From the NCBI RefSeq assembly GCF_030815145.1, contig NZ_JAUSWJ010000001.1, positions 2,852,001 through 2,916,000 on the forward strand: 64,000 bases of DNA, written 5' to 3'. Positions 51,968 to 62,656 of the stretch are shown in pieces. Made by a program: the position numbers and the translations under genes. Numbering within the stretch: the stretch's first letter is position 1; every line of letters begins with the position of its first letter. Source of the DNA: Kaistia geumhonensis. Its GTDB lineage: Bacteria; Pseudomonadota; Alphaproteobacteria; Rhizobiales; Kaistiaceae. Below the pieces are notes generated by a model. That model made no database searches. It worked only from the letters and a program-made list of their open reading frames with translations, and had not been told where the DNA came from.

Positions 51968-52932
51968 GCATCGAGCATGTCGCCGTCGTCGGTGCCGGCG
52001 CCTGGGGCACGGCGCTCGCGCTCGCGGCCGAGCGGGCCGGGCGGCGGGTGACGCTCTGGGGCCGTGACGTCGCCGCCATCGCCGCGACCCGCGAGAATGC
52101 CGCCCATCTGCCGGGCATCGCGATCCCCGAGACGATCGCCGTCACCGACCGGCTCGCCGACGTCGTCGTCGCCGACGCGATCCTCGTCGTGACACCGACG
52201 CAGACGATCCGCGCCGTCGCCTCGCTGCTCGGCGGCATCGCCGACGACACGCCGGTGGTGCTCTGTGCCAAGGGGCTCGAGCGCGGGACGGGGCTTCGGC
52301 CGACCGAGGTTCTCGGCGAGGCCCTGCCGCCGGCGGCGCCTGCCGTTCTGTCGGGTCCGAGCTTCGCTGCCGACGTTGCGGCGGGCCTGCCGACGGCGGT
52401 CACCGTCGCCGCCGCCGAGGCGCCGCTCGCAATGGCCCTTTGTCGCGCGCTCGGCTCGGCGAGCTTCCGGCCCTATGCCGAGACCGACATGATCGGCGTC
52501 GAGGTGGGCGGCGCCTTCAAGAACGTTCTGGCCATCGCGGTCGGCATCGTCGCGGGCCGCGGGCTCGGCGCCAGTGCCGCCGCCGCGCTGACGGCGCGCG
52601 GCTTCGCGGAACTGCGCCGCATCGGCGCCGCCCTCGGCGCGCGGCCAGATACGCTGATGGGGCTCTCGGGGCTGGGCGACCTCGTGCTCACCTGCGCCTC
52701 GCCGCAGTCGCGCAATTTCTCCTACGGCGTCGCGCTCGGCCGCGGCACCGCGCCGGCGGCGGTCCTGGTCGAGGGCGCGGCGACGGCCGGCGTCGCGCGC
52801 ATGCTGGCGGCGAAGCTCGGCGTCGAGATGCCGATCACCGCGCAGGTGGCCGCCATCGTCGAGGGCGAGACCGATATCGAAGGTGCCATGGCCGCCCTCA
52901 TGAGCCGGCCGCTCAGGCACGAGACCGACTGA
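51964..52932 (+). CDS. gpsA: Glycerol-3-phosphate dehydrogenase [NAD(P)+] GpsA
   Basis: 322 residues. The N-terminal Rossmann loop [12 protein letters not shown], the [10 protein letters not shown] and [21 protein letters not shown] stretches, and the catalytic-lysine motif [15 protein letters not shown] are all present, with [12 protein letters not shown] in the helical domain. It makes sn-glycerol-3-phosphate from DHAP for phospholipid synthesis. Start ATG at 51964 overlaps the Nudix stop. Third gene of tsaD-nudix-gpsA; the YciI gene follows after 75 bases. Confidence 0.97.
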   Translation: MSIEHVAVVGAGAWGTALALAAERAGRRVTLWGRDVAAIAATRENAAHLPGIAIPETIAVTDRLADVVVADAILVVTPTQTIRAVASLLGGIADDTPVVLCAKGLERGTGLRPTEVLGEALPPAAPAVLSGPSFAADVAAGLPTAVTVAAAEAPLAMALCRALGSASFRPYAETDMIGVEVGGAFKNVLAIAVGIVAGRGLGASAAAALTARGFAELRRIGAALGARPDTLMGLSGLGDLVLTCASPQSRNFSYGVALGRGTAPAAVLVEGAATAGVARMLAAKLGVEMPITAQVAAIVEGETDIEGAMAALMSRPLRHETD

Positions 52933-53007
52933 ACGTCCCGCTTCGTCGAGGCTTTACGGCCGGGCGCGGCCGACCTAACCTCCCGCCGAACTTTCGGAGG
53001 ATTTCCC

Positions 53008-53286
53008 ATGCATTTCGTCGCCATTCTCGCCGATCACGACGGCGCTCTCCCCGTTCGCATGGCGCACAGGCCGGCGCATCTCGAATGGCTCAAGACCGCG
53101 CCGATCCCGATCGCCGGCCCGTTCCTCGACGAAAAGGGCGACATGATCGGCACCATGGTCATCATCGAGGCCGAGGACGAGGCGGCGGCGCGCGCCATTC
53201 TCGCCGAGGACCCGTTCGCCAAGGCCGGGCTCTTCAAGTCGCTCGATTTGCGGGCGTGGCGCTGGGGCTGGGGCAAGCCGGCCTGA
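53008..53286 (+). CDS. YciI-family protein
   Basis: 92 residues, dimeric alpha-beta barrel YciI type. The His-Asp region appears as ILADHDGALPVRMAHRPAHLEWL, with IPIAGPFLDEKGDMIGTMVIIEA next. The molecular function of YciI proteins is largely unknown; some may be small hydrolases or dehalogenase-like. A strong CGGAGGA ribosome binding site precedes it. It regularly follows gpsA and precedes an EVE-domain gene in Rhizobiales. Confidence 0.92.
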   Translation: MHFVAILADHDGALPVRMAHRPAHLEWLKTAPIPIAGPFLDEKGDMIGTMVIIEAEDEAAARAILAEDPFAKAGLFKSLDLRAWRWGWGKPA

Positions 53287-53296
53287 GGAGCGGAGC

Positions 53297-53716
53297 GTGG
53301 CGCACTGGCTCTACAAGTCCGAACCGGACGTCTTCTCCTATGACGACCTCGCCGCGAAGGGCGAGGCCGGGCAGGAATGGGACGGCGTCAGGAACTATCA
53401 GGCGCGCAATCACATGCGCGCCATGAAGCGCGGCGACCGCGGCTTCTTCTATCATTCCAACGAGGGCAAGGCGATCGTCGGCCTCGTCGAGGTGGTGCGC
53501 GAAGTCCATCCCGATTCGACCGACGACAGCGGCACCTGGGAGTGCGTCGACATCCGCGCCGTGCGCCCGGTCGCCCGCCCGCTGACGCTCGCCGAGGCCA
53601 AGGCGGAGCCGCGCCTCCAGGGCATGGCGCTCGTCTCCAACTCGCGCCTTTCGGTGCAGCCGGTCACCGATGCCGAATGGGCGATCGTGTGCGAACTGAC
53701 GGGCGTCGACCCCTGA
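53297..53716 (+). CDS. EVE-domain protein
   Basis: 139 residues forming an EVE (PUA-like) domain: WLYKSEPDVFSYDDL, GVRNYQARNHMRAMKRGDRGFFYHS, and IVGLVEVVREVHPD. EVE domains hold an aromatic cage suited to modified bases in DNA or RNA, but the ligand of this stand-alone class is unknown. GTG start at 53297 with GGAG just upstream, 10 bases after the YciI stop. It overlaps the following methyltransferase gene. Confidence 0.92.
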   Translation: MAHWLYKSEPDVFSYDDLAAKGEAGQEWDGVRNYQARNHMRAMKRGDRGFFYHSNEGKAIVGLVEVVREVHPDSTDDSGTWECVDIRAVRPVARPLTLAEAKAEPRLQGMALVSNSRLSVQPVTDAEWAIVCELTGVDP

Positions 53717-54393
53717 CCGGCGAGGCGGCGGAAGAGGCGGCGGCCGAAGAGGCGAGGCGGCGCTTCGTCAGCGCCGAGACGCGGCTGATGGCCGTGCCCT
53801 CGCTGCCCGAGATCAGCCTCCACCTCGCCGACGACGCGACGGCGCTCTGGTCGCGATCGGAAGACCAGCTCGGCGCCGCCGGTGCGCCGCTGCCCTTCTG
53901 GGCCTTCGCCTGGGCGGGCGGGCGTGGTCTCGCCCGCTTTGTTCTCGACAGCCCCGATCTCGTTCGCGGCCGACGCGTGCTCGACTTTGCGACCGGCTCC
54001 GGGCTCGTCGCCATCGCGGCGGCAAAGGCCGGGGCGGTTCTGGTCGAGGCCGTCGACATCGATCCGTTCGCGGTCACCGCCTGCCGGCTCAACGCCGAGG
54101 CCAATGGCGCGGCGCTCGACGTCGCCTGCATCGATCGCGTCGGAAGCCCCCTCGATGTCGATCTCGTCCTTTGCGGCGACGTCTTCTACGACCGCGCCAT
54201 GACCGCTCATGTGCTGCCCTGGATGCGCGCTCTCGCGGCACGAGGCACGCATGTTCTCGTCGGCGATCCGGGTCGGCGCTATTGTCCGCAAGGCGGCATC
54301 CGCGTCCTCGCGACGCTCACGGTTCCGACGGAACCGGCGCTCGAGGATGCACCGCAGAAGCGGGTGCGGATCCTCGCCATCGATCCGCATTGA
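53689..54393 (+). CDS. METTL20-like (ETF-beta lysine) methyltransferase
   Basis: About 234 residues. SAM-binding motif I is RVLDFATGSGLVAIAAAKAGA; the post-motif stretch VLCGDVFYDRAMT resembles the D/E-x-F-Y-D pattern of METTL20 rather than ribosomal-L11 methyltransferase. PFWAFAWAGGRGLARFVLD is typical of that group. An Agrobacterium homologue methylates the electron-transfer flavoprotein beta subunit, so the same target is likely. The conserved N-terminal FVSAETRLMAVPSLPEI forces an upstream start; GTG at 53689 is the only good one and overlaps the EVE gene by 28 bases. Confidence 0.82.
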   Translation: MRTDGRRPLTGEAAEEAAAEEARRRFVSAETRLMAVPSLPEISLHLADDATALWSRSEDQLGAAGAPLPFWAFAWAGGRGLARFVLDSPDLVRGRRVLDFATGSGLVAIAAAKAGAVLVEAVDIDPFAVTACRLNAEANGAALDVACIDRVGSPLDVDLVLCGDVFYDRAMTAHVLPWMRALAARGTHVLVGDPGRRYCPQGGIRVLATLTVPTEPALEDAPQKRVRILAIDPH

Positions 54394-54407
54394 GCCTGCG
54401 CAAGGGT

Positions 54408-54443
54408 GCGACAGAGCGTGCCGACAGCCGGTCGCTCTGTTGC
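54408..54443 (+). terminator. Inverted repeat between methyltransferase gene and acs
   Basis: GCGACAGAGCG / CGCTCTGTTGC form an 11-bp stem with one mismatch and a 14-base loop, just after the methyltransferase stop. No T-run; it may stop that transcript or act as an operator for acs. Confidence 0.4.
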
Positions 54444-54526
54444 GGGGTGGCATGAGAACGGATTAAGTGGCCGCTGGAGGTTGCCGCATTCGCAGGCGTG
54501 CGCGGATGGGGATGAGGGAGGATTGA

Positions 54527-56479
<1,953 letters not shown>

Positions 56480-56485
56480 GCATCA

Positions 56486-56513
56486 CGGCGCCCTGCCTCG
56501 TCGCGGGGCGCCG
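56486..56513. terminator. Hairpin between convergent acs and SDHAF4-like gene
   Basis: CGGCGCCC / GGGCGCCG, a perfect 8-bp stem with a 12-base loop, located in the 45-base gap between the two convergent stop codons. No T-run on either strand; it could serve both directions with Rho or as 3'-end protection. Confidence 0.5.
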
Positions 56514-56524
56514 AACGGCAGTCG

Positions 56525-56725
56525 TCAGAAGTCGCTGGCGATGCCCTTGTTTTCCCAGTCGCCATAGCGCACCGGCTCAGGGCCGGCGCGCCCGAGGATT
56601 TCACGCGGCAGGTCGGCCGCCGCGTCGATTTCCGCACGGCGAGCCCTGGCCTCGTCGAGCGCGCGCTGGGCCGCCGGGCTCAGCGGCCGCGGCGCCGCGT
56701 CGGCCGGCGTTTCACTCTGGTTCAT
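56525..56725 (-). CDS. DUF1674 / SDHAF4-like succinate dehydrogenase assembly factor
   Basis: 66 residues. The C-terminal signature GPEPVRYGDWENKGIASDF is that of DUF1674, the family of the mitochondrial assembly factor SDHAF4, which protects flavinylated SdhA before assembly of complex II. The N-terminal half is a low-complexity Pro/Ala stretch and a charged helix, as in other members. No sdh gene lies in the window. It is transcribed toward acs, with its start about 55 bases from the cfa stop. Confidence 0.9.
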   Translation of the reverse strand: MNQSETPADAAPRPLSPAAQRALDEARARRAEIDAAADLPREILGRAGPEPVRYGDWENKGIASDF

Positions 56726-56779
56726 CGCATCGGTTCCCGATTGTCGATCACCGCTGATGTGGCCCGCCTTCGCCGCGCG

Positions 56780-58111
56780 TCAAGCGTCGGGCGCGGCCGG
56801 CCAGTCGCGATAGATGTCCTCGCGGCTCGGCGGCAGGCCGGAGGGGCCGCGCTGGCGGCGCGAGGCGAGCGTCTGGTTGATGGTCACCGAATTGCGCTCG
56901 AAAGCGACGGAGCAGCCGGCGATATAGGCGAGCCAGAGTCGCGTCTTGACCTCGCCGACCTCGCGCACCGCGTCGTCGTAGCGGGCGAGCAGCCGGTCGT
57001 GCCAATGGCGCAGCGTCATGCGGTAATGCTCGCGCCAGCCTTCGACGTCATGCACCTCGAAACCGAAGCGTTCGAGATTGGCGACCGACATGCCGAGATG
57101 GTCGAGTTCGCCGCCCGGGAAGATGTAGCGGCGGATGGCGGCGTATTCGGGATTGGTGCGGCGGAACGCCTTCTCGGTCATCTTGGCCGGGCGGGCGATC
57201 GCGTGGTGGAGATAGAGGCCGCCGGGCTTCAGCAGGCGATGCACGGTGCTGAAATAGGTCGGGTAGTTCGGGATGCCGACCTGCTCGAACATGCCGATCG
57301 AGGCGATCTTGTCGAACTGGCCCTGGACCTGGGTGTAGTCCTTGAGCTCGAAGCGGATGCGGTCCTGCAGGCCCAGCCGGGCGACCTTCTCGCGCGCGAA
57401 CACATATTGCTCGTCGGCAAGCGTCACGCCGACGGCGTTGACGCCGTAATGCTGCGCCGCATGGCAGACGAGGGCGCCCCAGCCCGAGCCGATGTCGAGC
57501 AGCGTCTCTCCCGGCTTCAGCCGCAGCTTGCGGCAGATCATGTCGAGCTTGTCGCGCTGCGCCGTCGCGATGTCGTTGTCCCAGTCGCGGAAATAGGCGC
57601 AGGTGTAAACCATCTCCGGATCGAGCCAGAGCGCATAGAAGGCATTGGAGACGTCGTAGTGGTAGTGGACGTTCTCCTTGTTCGCCGTCTCGGAGCCGTC
57701 GCGCTGGGCGCGGTCGCCGCGGATCTGCTCGAGCGGCCAGGGCCCGCCGCGCGGCGAGAAGACGAAATCGGCGAAGGAGCGCAGCAGCAGCTTCTTGTCG
57801 AGCAGGCGCCGCACCTCGCGGGAGCGAACCTTCGGCCGCTCGGCGACAAGGTCGAACAACGTCCCGTTCAGGAGGTCGAGCCGCTTCGACACATAGAGAT
57901 TGATGAGCGTGTCGATCTTGGGGCTGCGGAAGAGGCCGGCCACGGCCCCCTCGTCGGCGATGGCGACGGTGAGCGCGTCGTCTGAGGCGTCTGCCGGAAT
58001 GCGCGTCCCGTCCCAGAGGCGGAAGGCAAGGCCGATGCCCATCACGTCGCGGATATGAGCGATCAGCGCCGCGAAACGCTCCGTCCGTCCGCCCGCCGTC
58101 CGTCCGCTCAT
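56780..58111 (-). CDS. cfa: Cyclopropane-fatty-acyl-phospholipid synthase
   Basis: 443 residues. A divergent N-terminal domain (1-110) precedes a SAM-dependent methyltransferase core: HYHYDVSNAFYALWLDPEMVYTCAYF, motif I LLDIGSGWGALV, GVTLADEQYVFAREK, FDKIASIGMFEQVG and a C-terminal EDIYRDWP. It methylenates unsaturated acyl chains of membrane phospholipids, usually in stationary phase or acid stress. The ATG at 58111 is preferred to a longer upstream reading. It is divergent from htpX across 113 bases; both deal with membrane stress. Confidence 0.93.
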   Translation of the reverse strand: MSGRTAGGRTERFAALIAHIRDVMGIGLAFRLWDGTRIPADASDDALTVAIADEGAVAGLFRSPKIDTLINLYVSKRLDLLNGTLFDLVAERPKVRSREVRRLLDKKLLLRSFADFVFSPRGGPWPLEQIRGDRAQRDGSETANKENVHYHYDVSNAFYALWLDPEMVYTCAYFRDWDNDIATAQRDKLDMICRKLRLKPGETLLDIGSGWGALVCHAAQHYGVNAVGVTLADEQYVFAREKVARLGLQDRIRFELKDYTQVQGQFDKIASIGMFEQVGIPNYPTYFSTVHRLLKPGGLYLHHAIARPAKMTEKAFRRTNPEYAAIRRYIFPGGELDHLGMSVANLERFGFEVHDVEGWREHYRMTLRHWHDRLLARYDDAVREVGEVKTRLWLAYIAGCSVAFERNSVTINQTLASRRQRGPSGLPPSREDIYRDWPAAPDA

Positions 58112-58224
58112 GAGGCCCCCGCTTGCCGCTGCAGCCCCCCAGCGAGGCTTGCCCAGGGCGGTATGCACTACCATCATATGGGCGAGGCACAAGAGGGAGG
58201 CCGTCCGTCGGGCGGCTCTGTCGC

Positions 58225-59175
58225 ATGAACATGATGCGGACCGCCGTCCTGATCGCGGTCCTCACCGCACTTTTCATGGGCGTCGGCTATCTGGTCGGCG
58301 GCCAGTCGGGCATGCTGATCGCGCTGCTGTTCGCGGCGGGCATGAACGTGTTCACCTACTGGAACGCCGACCGCATGGTGCTCTCCATGTATGGCGCGCG
58401 CGAGGTGAACGAGGCGACGGCGCCGCGCTATTACGCGACGGTGCGCGAGCTCGCGGCCCGCGCCGGCCTGCCGATGCCCAAGGTCTACATCATCGACTCG
58501 CCGCAGCCGAACGCCTTCGCTACCGGCCGCAATCCGCAGAACGCCGCCGTTGCCGCCTCGACCGGCCTGCTGCAGGCGTTGACGGCCGAGGAGGTCGCCG
58601 GCGTGATGGCGCATGAGCTGGCGCATGTGAAGCATCACGACACGCTGACCATGACCATCACCGCGACCATCGCGGGCGCGATCTCGATGCTCGCCAATTT
58701 CGCCTTCTTCTTCGGAGGCCATCGCGACGAGCGCAGCCCGCTGGGGGCTTTCGGCGCCATCGCGGCGGCGCTGCTCGCGCCGATCGCGGCCATGATGGTG
58801 CAGATGGCGGTGAGCCGGACGCGGGAATATTCCGCCGACCGGACGGGCGCCGAGATCTGCGGCAATCCGCGGGCACTCGCCTCGGCGCTTGCCAAGATCG
58901 CCGGCGCGGCGCATCAGATCCCCAATGCCGCGGCGGAGGCGAATCCCGCGACGGCACATCTCTTCATCATCAATCCGTTGTCGGGCCAGCGCATGGACAA
59001 TCTGTTCTCCACCCATCCGGCGACGGAGAACCGCATCGCGGCGCTGATGGAGCTCGACCGCGACATGAATCGCCGCGGCTCCGCGCCGGCCGGCCGCGGT
59101 GTCGGCCTTCCCGGCGGCTTCGGTTCCCGCCCGGCCGCGGCTTCGGCCGCGCCGCGCCGGGGGCCCTGGGGTTGA
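58225..59175 (+). CDS. htpX: Membrane zinc metalloprotease HtpX
   Basis: 316 residues. Two N-terminal membrane helices (about 5-45), zinc site H130-E131-x-x-H134 in [15 protein letters not shown], two more helices (about 145-200), and the downstream ligand in [15 protein letters not shown]. It degrades misfolded inner-membrane proteins together with FtsH. The C-terminal 30 residues are a Gly/Pro/Arg-rich extension. ATG start at 58225. Its stop overlaps the TTG of rsmB (TTGA). Confidence 0.96.
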   Translation: MNMMRTAVLIAVLTALFMGVGYLVGGQSGMLIALLFAAGMNVFTYWNADRMVLSMYGAREVNEATAPRYYATVRELAARAGLPMPKVYIIDSPQPNAFATGRNPQNAAVAASTGLLQALTAEEVAGVMAHELAHVKHHDTLTMTITATIAGAISMLANFAFFFGGHRDERSPLGAFGAIAAALLAPIAAMMVQMAVSRTREYSADRTGAEICGNPRALASALAKIAGAAHQIPNAAAEANPATAHLFIINPLSGQRMDNLFSTHPATENRIAALMELDRDMNRRGSAPAGRGVGLPGGFGSRPAAASAAPRRGPWG

Positions 59176-60545
59176 ACGGCCGGGGAGCCAGGGGCCCCGC
59201 CTCCGACCGCCAACGCCCGCGCGGCCAGCGTCGGCCGCCGAAGCCGGCGCCTGGCGTCGCCGCGCGCATCGCCGTCGTCGCCGCGCTCCACGCGGTGACG
59301 GCCAATCACCGTCCCGCCGATACCGTTCTCGACGATCCTTCCGGTCCGTTCGCAACGCTGGAGCCGCGCGAGCGTGCCCTCGCCCGCGCCATTCTCGGCA
59401 TCGCGCTGCGCCGGCACGGCCAGATCCGCGATGCGCTCGGCCGCTTCCTGGACAAGGCGCTGCCCAAGAAGTCCGGCCCCCTTGGTTCGATCCTCGAGGT
59501 CGCTGCGGCGCAGATCCTGTTCATGGACGTTGCCGACCACGCCGCCGTTTCGATCGCCGTCGATCTCGCGGGCCAGGATCGCGACGCCCAGCACTTCAAG
59601 GGCCTCGCCAATGCCGTATTGAGGCGACTTGCAGAGGGTCGCGACGCGATCCTCGCCGACCAGGACGAGGCCGTGCTCAACACGCCGCGCTGGCTCTCCA
59701 CGAGCTGGACAGCCGCCTATGGCGCCGAGTCCGCCCTCTCCATCGCGCTCGCCCATCTCGAGGAAGCGCCGCTCGACCTCACGGCGCGCAGCGACGCCGC
59801 CGCTCTGGCCGAACGGCTGGGCGGCACGCTGCTCCCGACCGGCACGGTGCGGCTTCTGCCCGGCGGCGCGATCGATGCGCTGGACGGCTTCGCCGAAGGC
59901 GCGTTCTGGGTCCAGGACGCCGCTGCGGCATTGCCGGCCCGCCTGCTCGGCGATGTCGCCGGCCGGGCCGTCGCCGATCTCTGCGCGGCGCCCGGCGGCA
60001 AGACGCTGCAGCTCGCAGCGGCCGGCGCACTGGTCACCGCCGTCGATCACTCGGCCGAGCGGCTGAAGCGCGTCGAACAGAACCTCGCCCGCACCGGTCT
60101 TTCGGCCCGTCTCGTCACCGCCGATGCGCTGGCCTTCGATCCAGGCGAACTCTACGACGCCGTCCTGCTCGACGCCCCCTGTTCGGCGTCCGGCACGATC
60201 CGCCGCCATCCCGACGTGGCGCTCCTGAAGCGTCCCGCCGATGTGGCGGCGCTGGCCGAATTGCAGCGGAAGCTGCTCGCGCGCGCTGTCTCGCTGCTGA
60301 GGCCGGGCGGCATCCTCGTCTATTCGACCTGCTCGCTGGAGCCGGCCGAGGGCGAGGCGCAGGCGGAATGGGCGCTGCGGACGCTGCCGCTTTCCCCCAG
60401 TCCCATGCAGCCGGCGGAGATCGGCGGCCTCGACGCGCTCTGCCGCGGCGGATATCTGCGCAGCCTTCCCTCCGATCTTCCGGCGGACGAGCCGCGACTT
60501 TCGGGCCTCGACGGTTTCTTTGCGGCCCGCTTCGTGAAAAATTGA
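59172..60545 (+). CDS. rsmB: RsmB/NOP-family RNA (cytosine-5) methyltransferase
   Basis: 457 residues: an NusB-like N-terminal RNA-binding domain (about 30-170) and a class-I methyltransferase with [19 protein letters not shown] (motif I), [17 protein letters not shown] (motif IV, first cysteine) and [14 protein letters not shown] (motif VI, second cysteine), the two-cysteine pattern of m5C enzymes. The NusB-like domain points to RsmB, which methylates 16S rRNA C967. The TTG start overlaps the htpX stop; the basic N-terminus (about 1-28) may indicate a later start. Confidence 0.92.
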   Translation: MNGRGARGPASDRQRPRGQRRPPKPAPGVAARIAVVAALHAVTANHRPADTVLDDPSGPFATLEPRERALARAILGIALRRHGQIRDALGRFLDKALPKKSGPLGSILEVAAAQILFMDVADHAAVSIAVDLAGQDRDAQHFKGLANAVLRRLAEGRDAILADQDEAVLNTPRWLSTSWTAAYGAESALSIALAHLEEAPLDLTARSDAAALAERLGGTLLPTGTVRLLPGGAIDALDGFAEGAFWVQDAAAALPARLLGDVAGRAVADLCAAPGGKTLQLAAAGALVTAVDHSAERLKRVEQNLARTGLSARLVTADALAFDPGELYDAVLLDAPCSASGTIRRHPDVALLKRPADVAALAELQRKLLARAVSLLRPGGILVYSTCSLEPAEGEAQAEWALRTLPLSPSPMQPAEIGGLDALCRGGYLRSLPSDLPADEPRLSGLDGFFAARFVKN

Positions 60546-60674
60546 CGGAAAATCCGGCTGCTCCAGCGGCGTCCGGTCGGTGACGGGCAAGGCGGTTCAA
60601 TTCGCCTGCCGCGGCCGATAGATTGGCGCGGCCCCGCGGGGGATGATTCGAGCGGCGGAAAGGAATCCAGCGGC

Positions 60675-62576
60675 ATGGCGTTTGGAAGAGGGGCAGGGCA
60701 GGGGCGGGTCGTCCGCTTCGCGCTGGCTTCGGCCTGGCGCCGCTCGCGCTACGCCTTCCATGCCGGTCCGCTCTATGGCTGGCGCTATCTCGGGCCGGCG
60801 CCCGACCGGCTCGTCATCGCGCCGACAGACCTTCGCACCGCCGATCCGACCATCGCGCACGACATCTATGCCGGGCGCTATGTCTTCGCCGGCGAAGCGG
60901 TGGATGTTTCCGGCTTCTCGGTGTTCGAGGTCGAGCCCCCGTCGCGGGCCTGGGCGGCCGGGCTGCACGGCTTCGGCTGGCTGCGGCATCTCCGCGCCTC
61001 CGACCTCGCGGTCTCGCGGCAGAATGCGCGCGCGCTGATCGACGAGTGGATCCGCTTCCAGAAGAGCCACGACCGCGTCGCGCATGACCCGGTCGTGACG
61101 GCGCGGCGCATCTCGTCCTGGCTGGCGCAGACGCCGCTGGTGCTCGAAGGCTGCGATCACGGCTTCTACCGCCGCTTCATGCGGGCGCTGACGCGGCAGG
61201 TTCGGTCGCTTCGCCGCGTCGCGCATGACGTGCCGCCCGGCCGGCCGCGCCTCTCGGTCGCCATGGCACTCGCCGCCGCCGCACTGTCGCTCGCCGACCA
61301 GAACCGCTTCGTGCGCCAGGCCGCGCGCTTCGTCGATCAGGAACTGACGCGGCAGATCCTGCCCGATGGCGGCCATGTCAGCCGCAATCCCGGCGCCGTC
61401 CTCGATATCCTGGTCGATCTGCTGCCGCTGCGGCAGGCCTTCACGGCGCGCGGCATGCAGCCCTCGCCGGCCCTGCTCGGCGCCATCGACCGCATGATGC
61501 CGATGCTGCGTTTCTTCCGGCTCGGCGATGGCGCCTTCGCGAAGTTCAACGGTATGGGCGAGACGGAGCTCGGCCTTCTGGCCGCCGTCCTCGCCTATGA
61601 CGACGCGCGCGGCTCCCCGGTCCGCAACGCCCCTCATTCCGGCTACCAGCGCATCGAAGCCGGCGACACCGTGCTCATCGCCGATACGGGAGCGCCGCCG
61701 CCGCCCGCCTTGTCGCGCGAGGCGCATGCCGGCTGCCTCGCATTCGAGATGAGCGTCGGCCGCCAGCCGATCGTCGTCAATTGCGGCATTCCAGGCCCCG
61801 GCGCCATCGCGCTCCGCCGCCTCGCCCGCGCCACCGCGGCCCATTCGACCGTCACCTTCAACGACGCTTCGTCCTGCCGCTTCCTGACCGGCGGCGTGCT
61901 GGCGAGCCGGCTCGGCGAGGTGATCGTGGCCGGGCCCGGCAAGGTGGAACTGACACGGCTCGACGAGAAGCGGCAGACCCGCATCACCGCCGCCCATGAC
62001 GGCTATGTCGACCGCTACGGCATCCGCCACGAGCGCCGCCTCGCCATGCGGCCGGACGGCCTGCGCCTCGACGGCAAGGACAGCTTCACCAATCCCTCGG
62101 GCGCGCCGCTGGCGCTTGGCGGCAAGGATGCCTTCGCGATCCGCTTCCACCTCCATCCGGCCGTCGAGGCGAGCCGGCTGGAGACGGGCCAGGGGGTGCT
62201 GCTCGTGCTGCCCGACGGTTCGGGCTTCGTGTTCGAAGCGCCCGGCCACGACGTGATGATCGAGGAGAGCATCCGTCTCTCCGACATCCGCGGCAACCGC
62301 CGGGCGGAGCAGATCGTCGTGCATGGTCGTGCGATGCAGTTCCCTGCCGTGCGCTGGCATTTCGAGCAGGTGGCGGGTCCGGGTCACTATGTCGCCGACG
62401 CCTGGCCTGAGGAGCAGGCGTGGCCCGAGGATCAGGCTTGGCCCGAGGATCAGGCCTGGCCGGAGCAGCAGGAGCCGATGGAGGCCGAGGCCGGCATGAG
62501 CGACGAAGAGCCGGTGGCCTTTGCCGAGACCGATCTCGCCGGGAACGTCGAGGCGGAGGTCGCGCCCAAGTCCTGA
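60675..62576 (+). CDS. Heparinase II/III-family protein with AWPE[DE]Q tandem repeat
   Basis: 633 residues: an alpha-helical toroid (about 60-310; [54 protein letters not shown]) and a beta-sandwich (about 330-560; [35 protein letters not shown]) characteristic of the family. Real heparin is not a likely substrate; a cell-envelope or acidic polysaccharide is. No signal peptide is obvious. Residues 576-599 are four copies of AWPE(E/D)Q, encoded by an 18-bp repeat. Rhizobiales commonly place it between rsmB and purH. Confidence 0.9.
   Translation: MAFGRGAGQGRVVRFALASAWRRSRYAFHAGPLYGWRYLGPAPDRLVIAPTDLRTADPTIAHDIYAGRYVFAGEAVDVSGFSVFEVEPPSRAWAAGLHGFGWLRHLRASDLAVSRQNARALIDEWIRFQKSHDRVAHDPVVTARRISSWLAQTPLVLEGCDHGFYRRFMRALTRQVRSLRRVAHDVPPGRPRLSVAMALAAAALSLADQNRFVRQAARFVDQELTRQILPDGGHVSRNPGAVLDILVDLLPLRQAFTARGMQPSPALLGAIDRMMPMLRFFRLGDGAFAKFNGMGETELGLLAAVLAYDDARGSPVRNAPHSGYQRIEAGDTVLIADTGAPPPPALSREAHAGCLAFEMSVGRQPIVVNCGIPGPGAIALRRLARATAAHSTVTFNDASSCRFLTGGVLASRLGEVIVAGPGKVELTRLDEKRQTRITAAHDGYVDRYGIRHERRLAMRPDGLRLDGKDSFTNPSGAPLALGGKDAFAIRFHLHPAVEASRLETGQGVLLVLPDGSGFVFEAPGHDVMIEESIRLSDIRGNRRAEQIVVHGRAMQFPAVRWHFEQVAGPGHYVADAWPEEQAWPEDQAWPEDQAWPEQQEPMEAEAGMSDEEPVAFAETDLAGNVEAEVAPKS
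62400..62471 (+). repeat. Four-copy 18-bp coding minisatellite
   Basis: Four 18-bp units encoding [18 protein letters not shown] and AWPEQQ. Third-position differences (GCC/GCG/GCT, CCT/CCC/CCG) separate the copies. Such repeats can vary in number between strains. Confidence 0.85.
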
Positions 62577-62656
62577 GCGGGGATGCGGGCGGCGGGAAAT
62601 CGTGCTATCGCGCGCCCGTCCCGTTTCCGCTTGAGACTTCCTGCCCAGAGGTGAAG

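Noticed and set aside
60597-62387. Long open frame on the minus strand opposite the heparinase-like gene
   Set aside because: Composition (Arg, Asp, Gly, Ala) is that of a GC-rich shadow frame; the plus-strand protein matches a known family.
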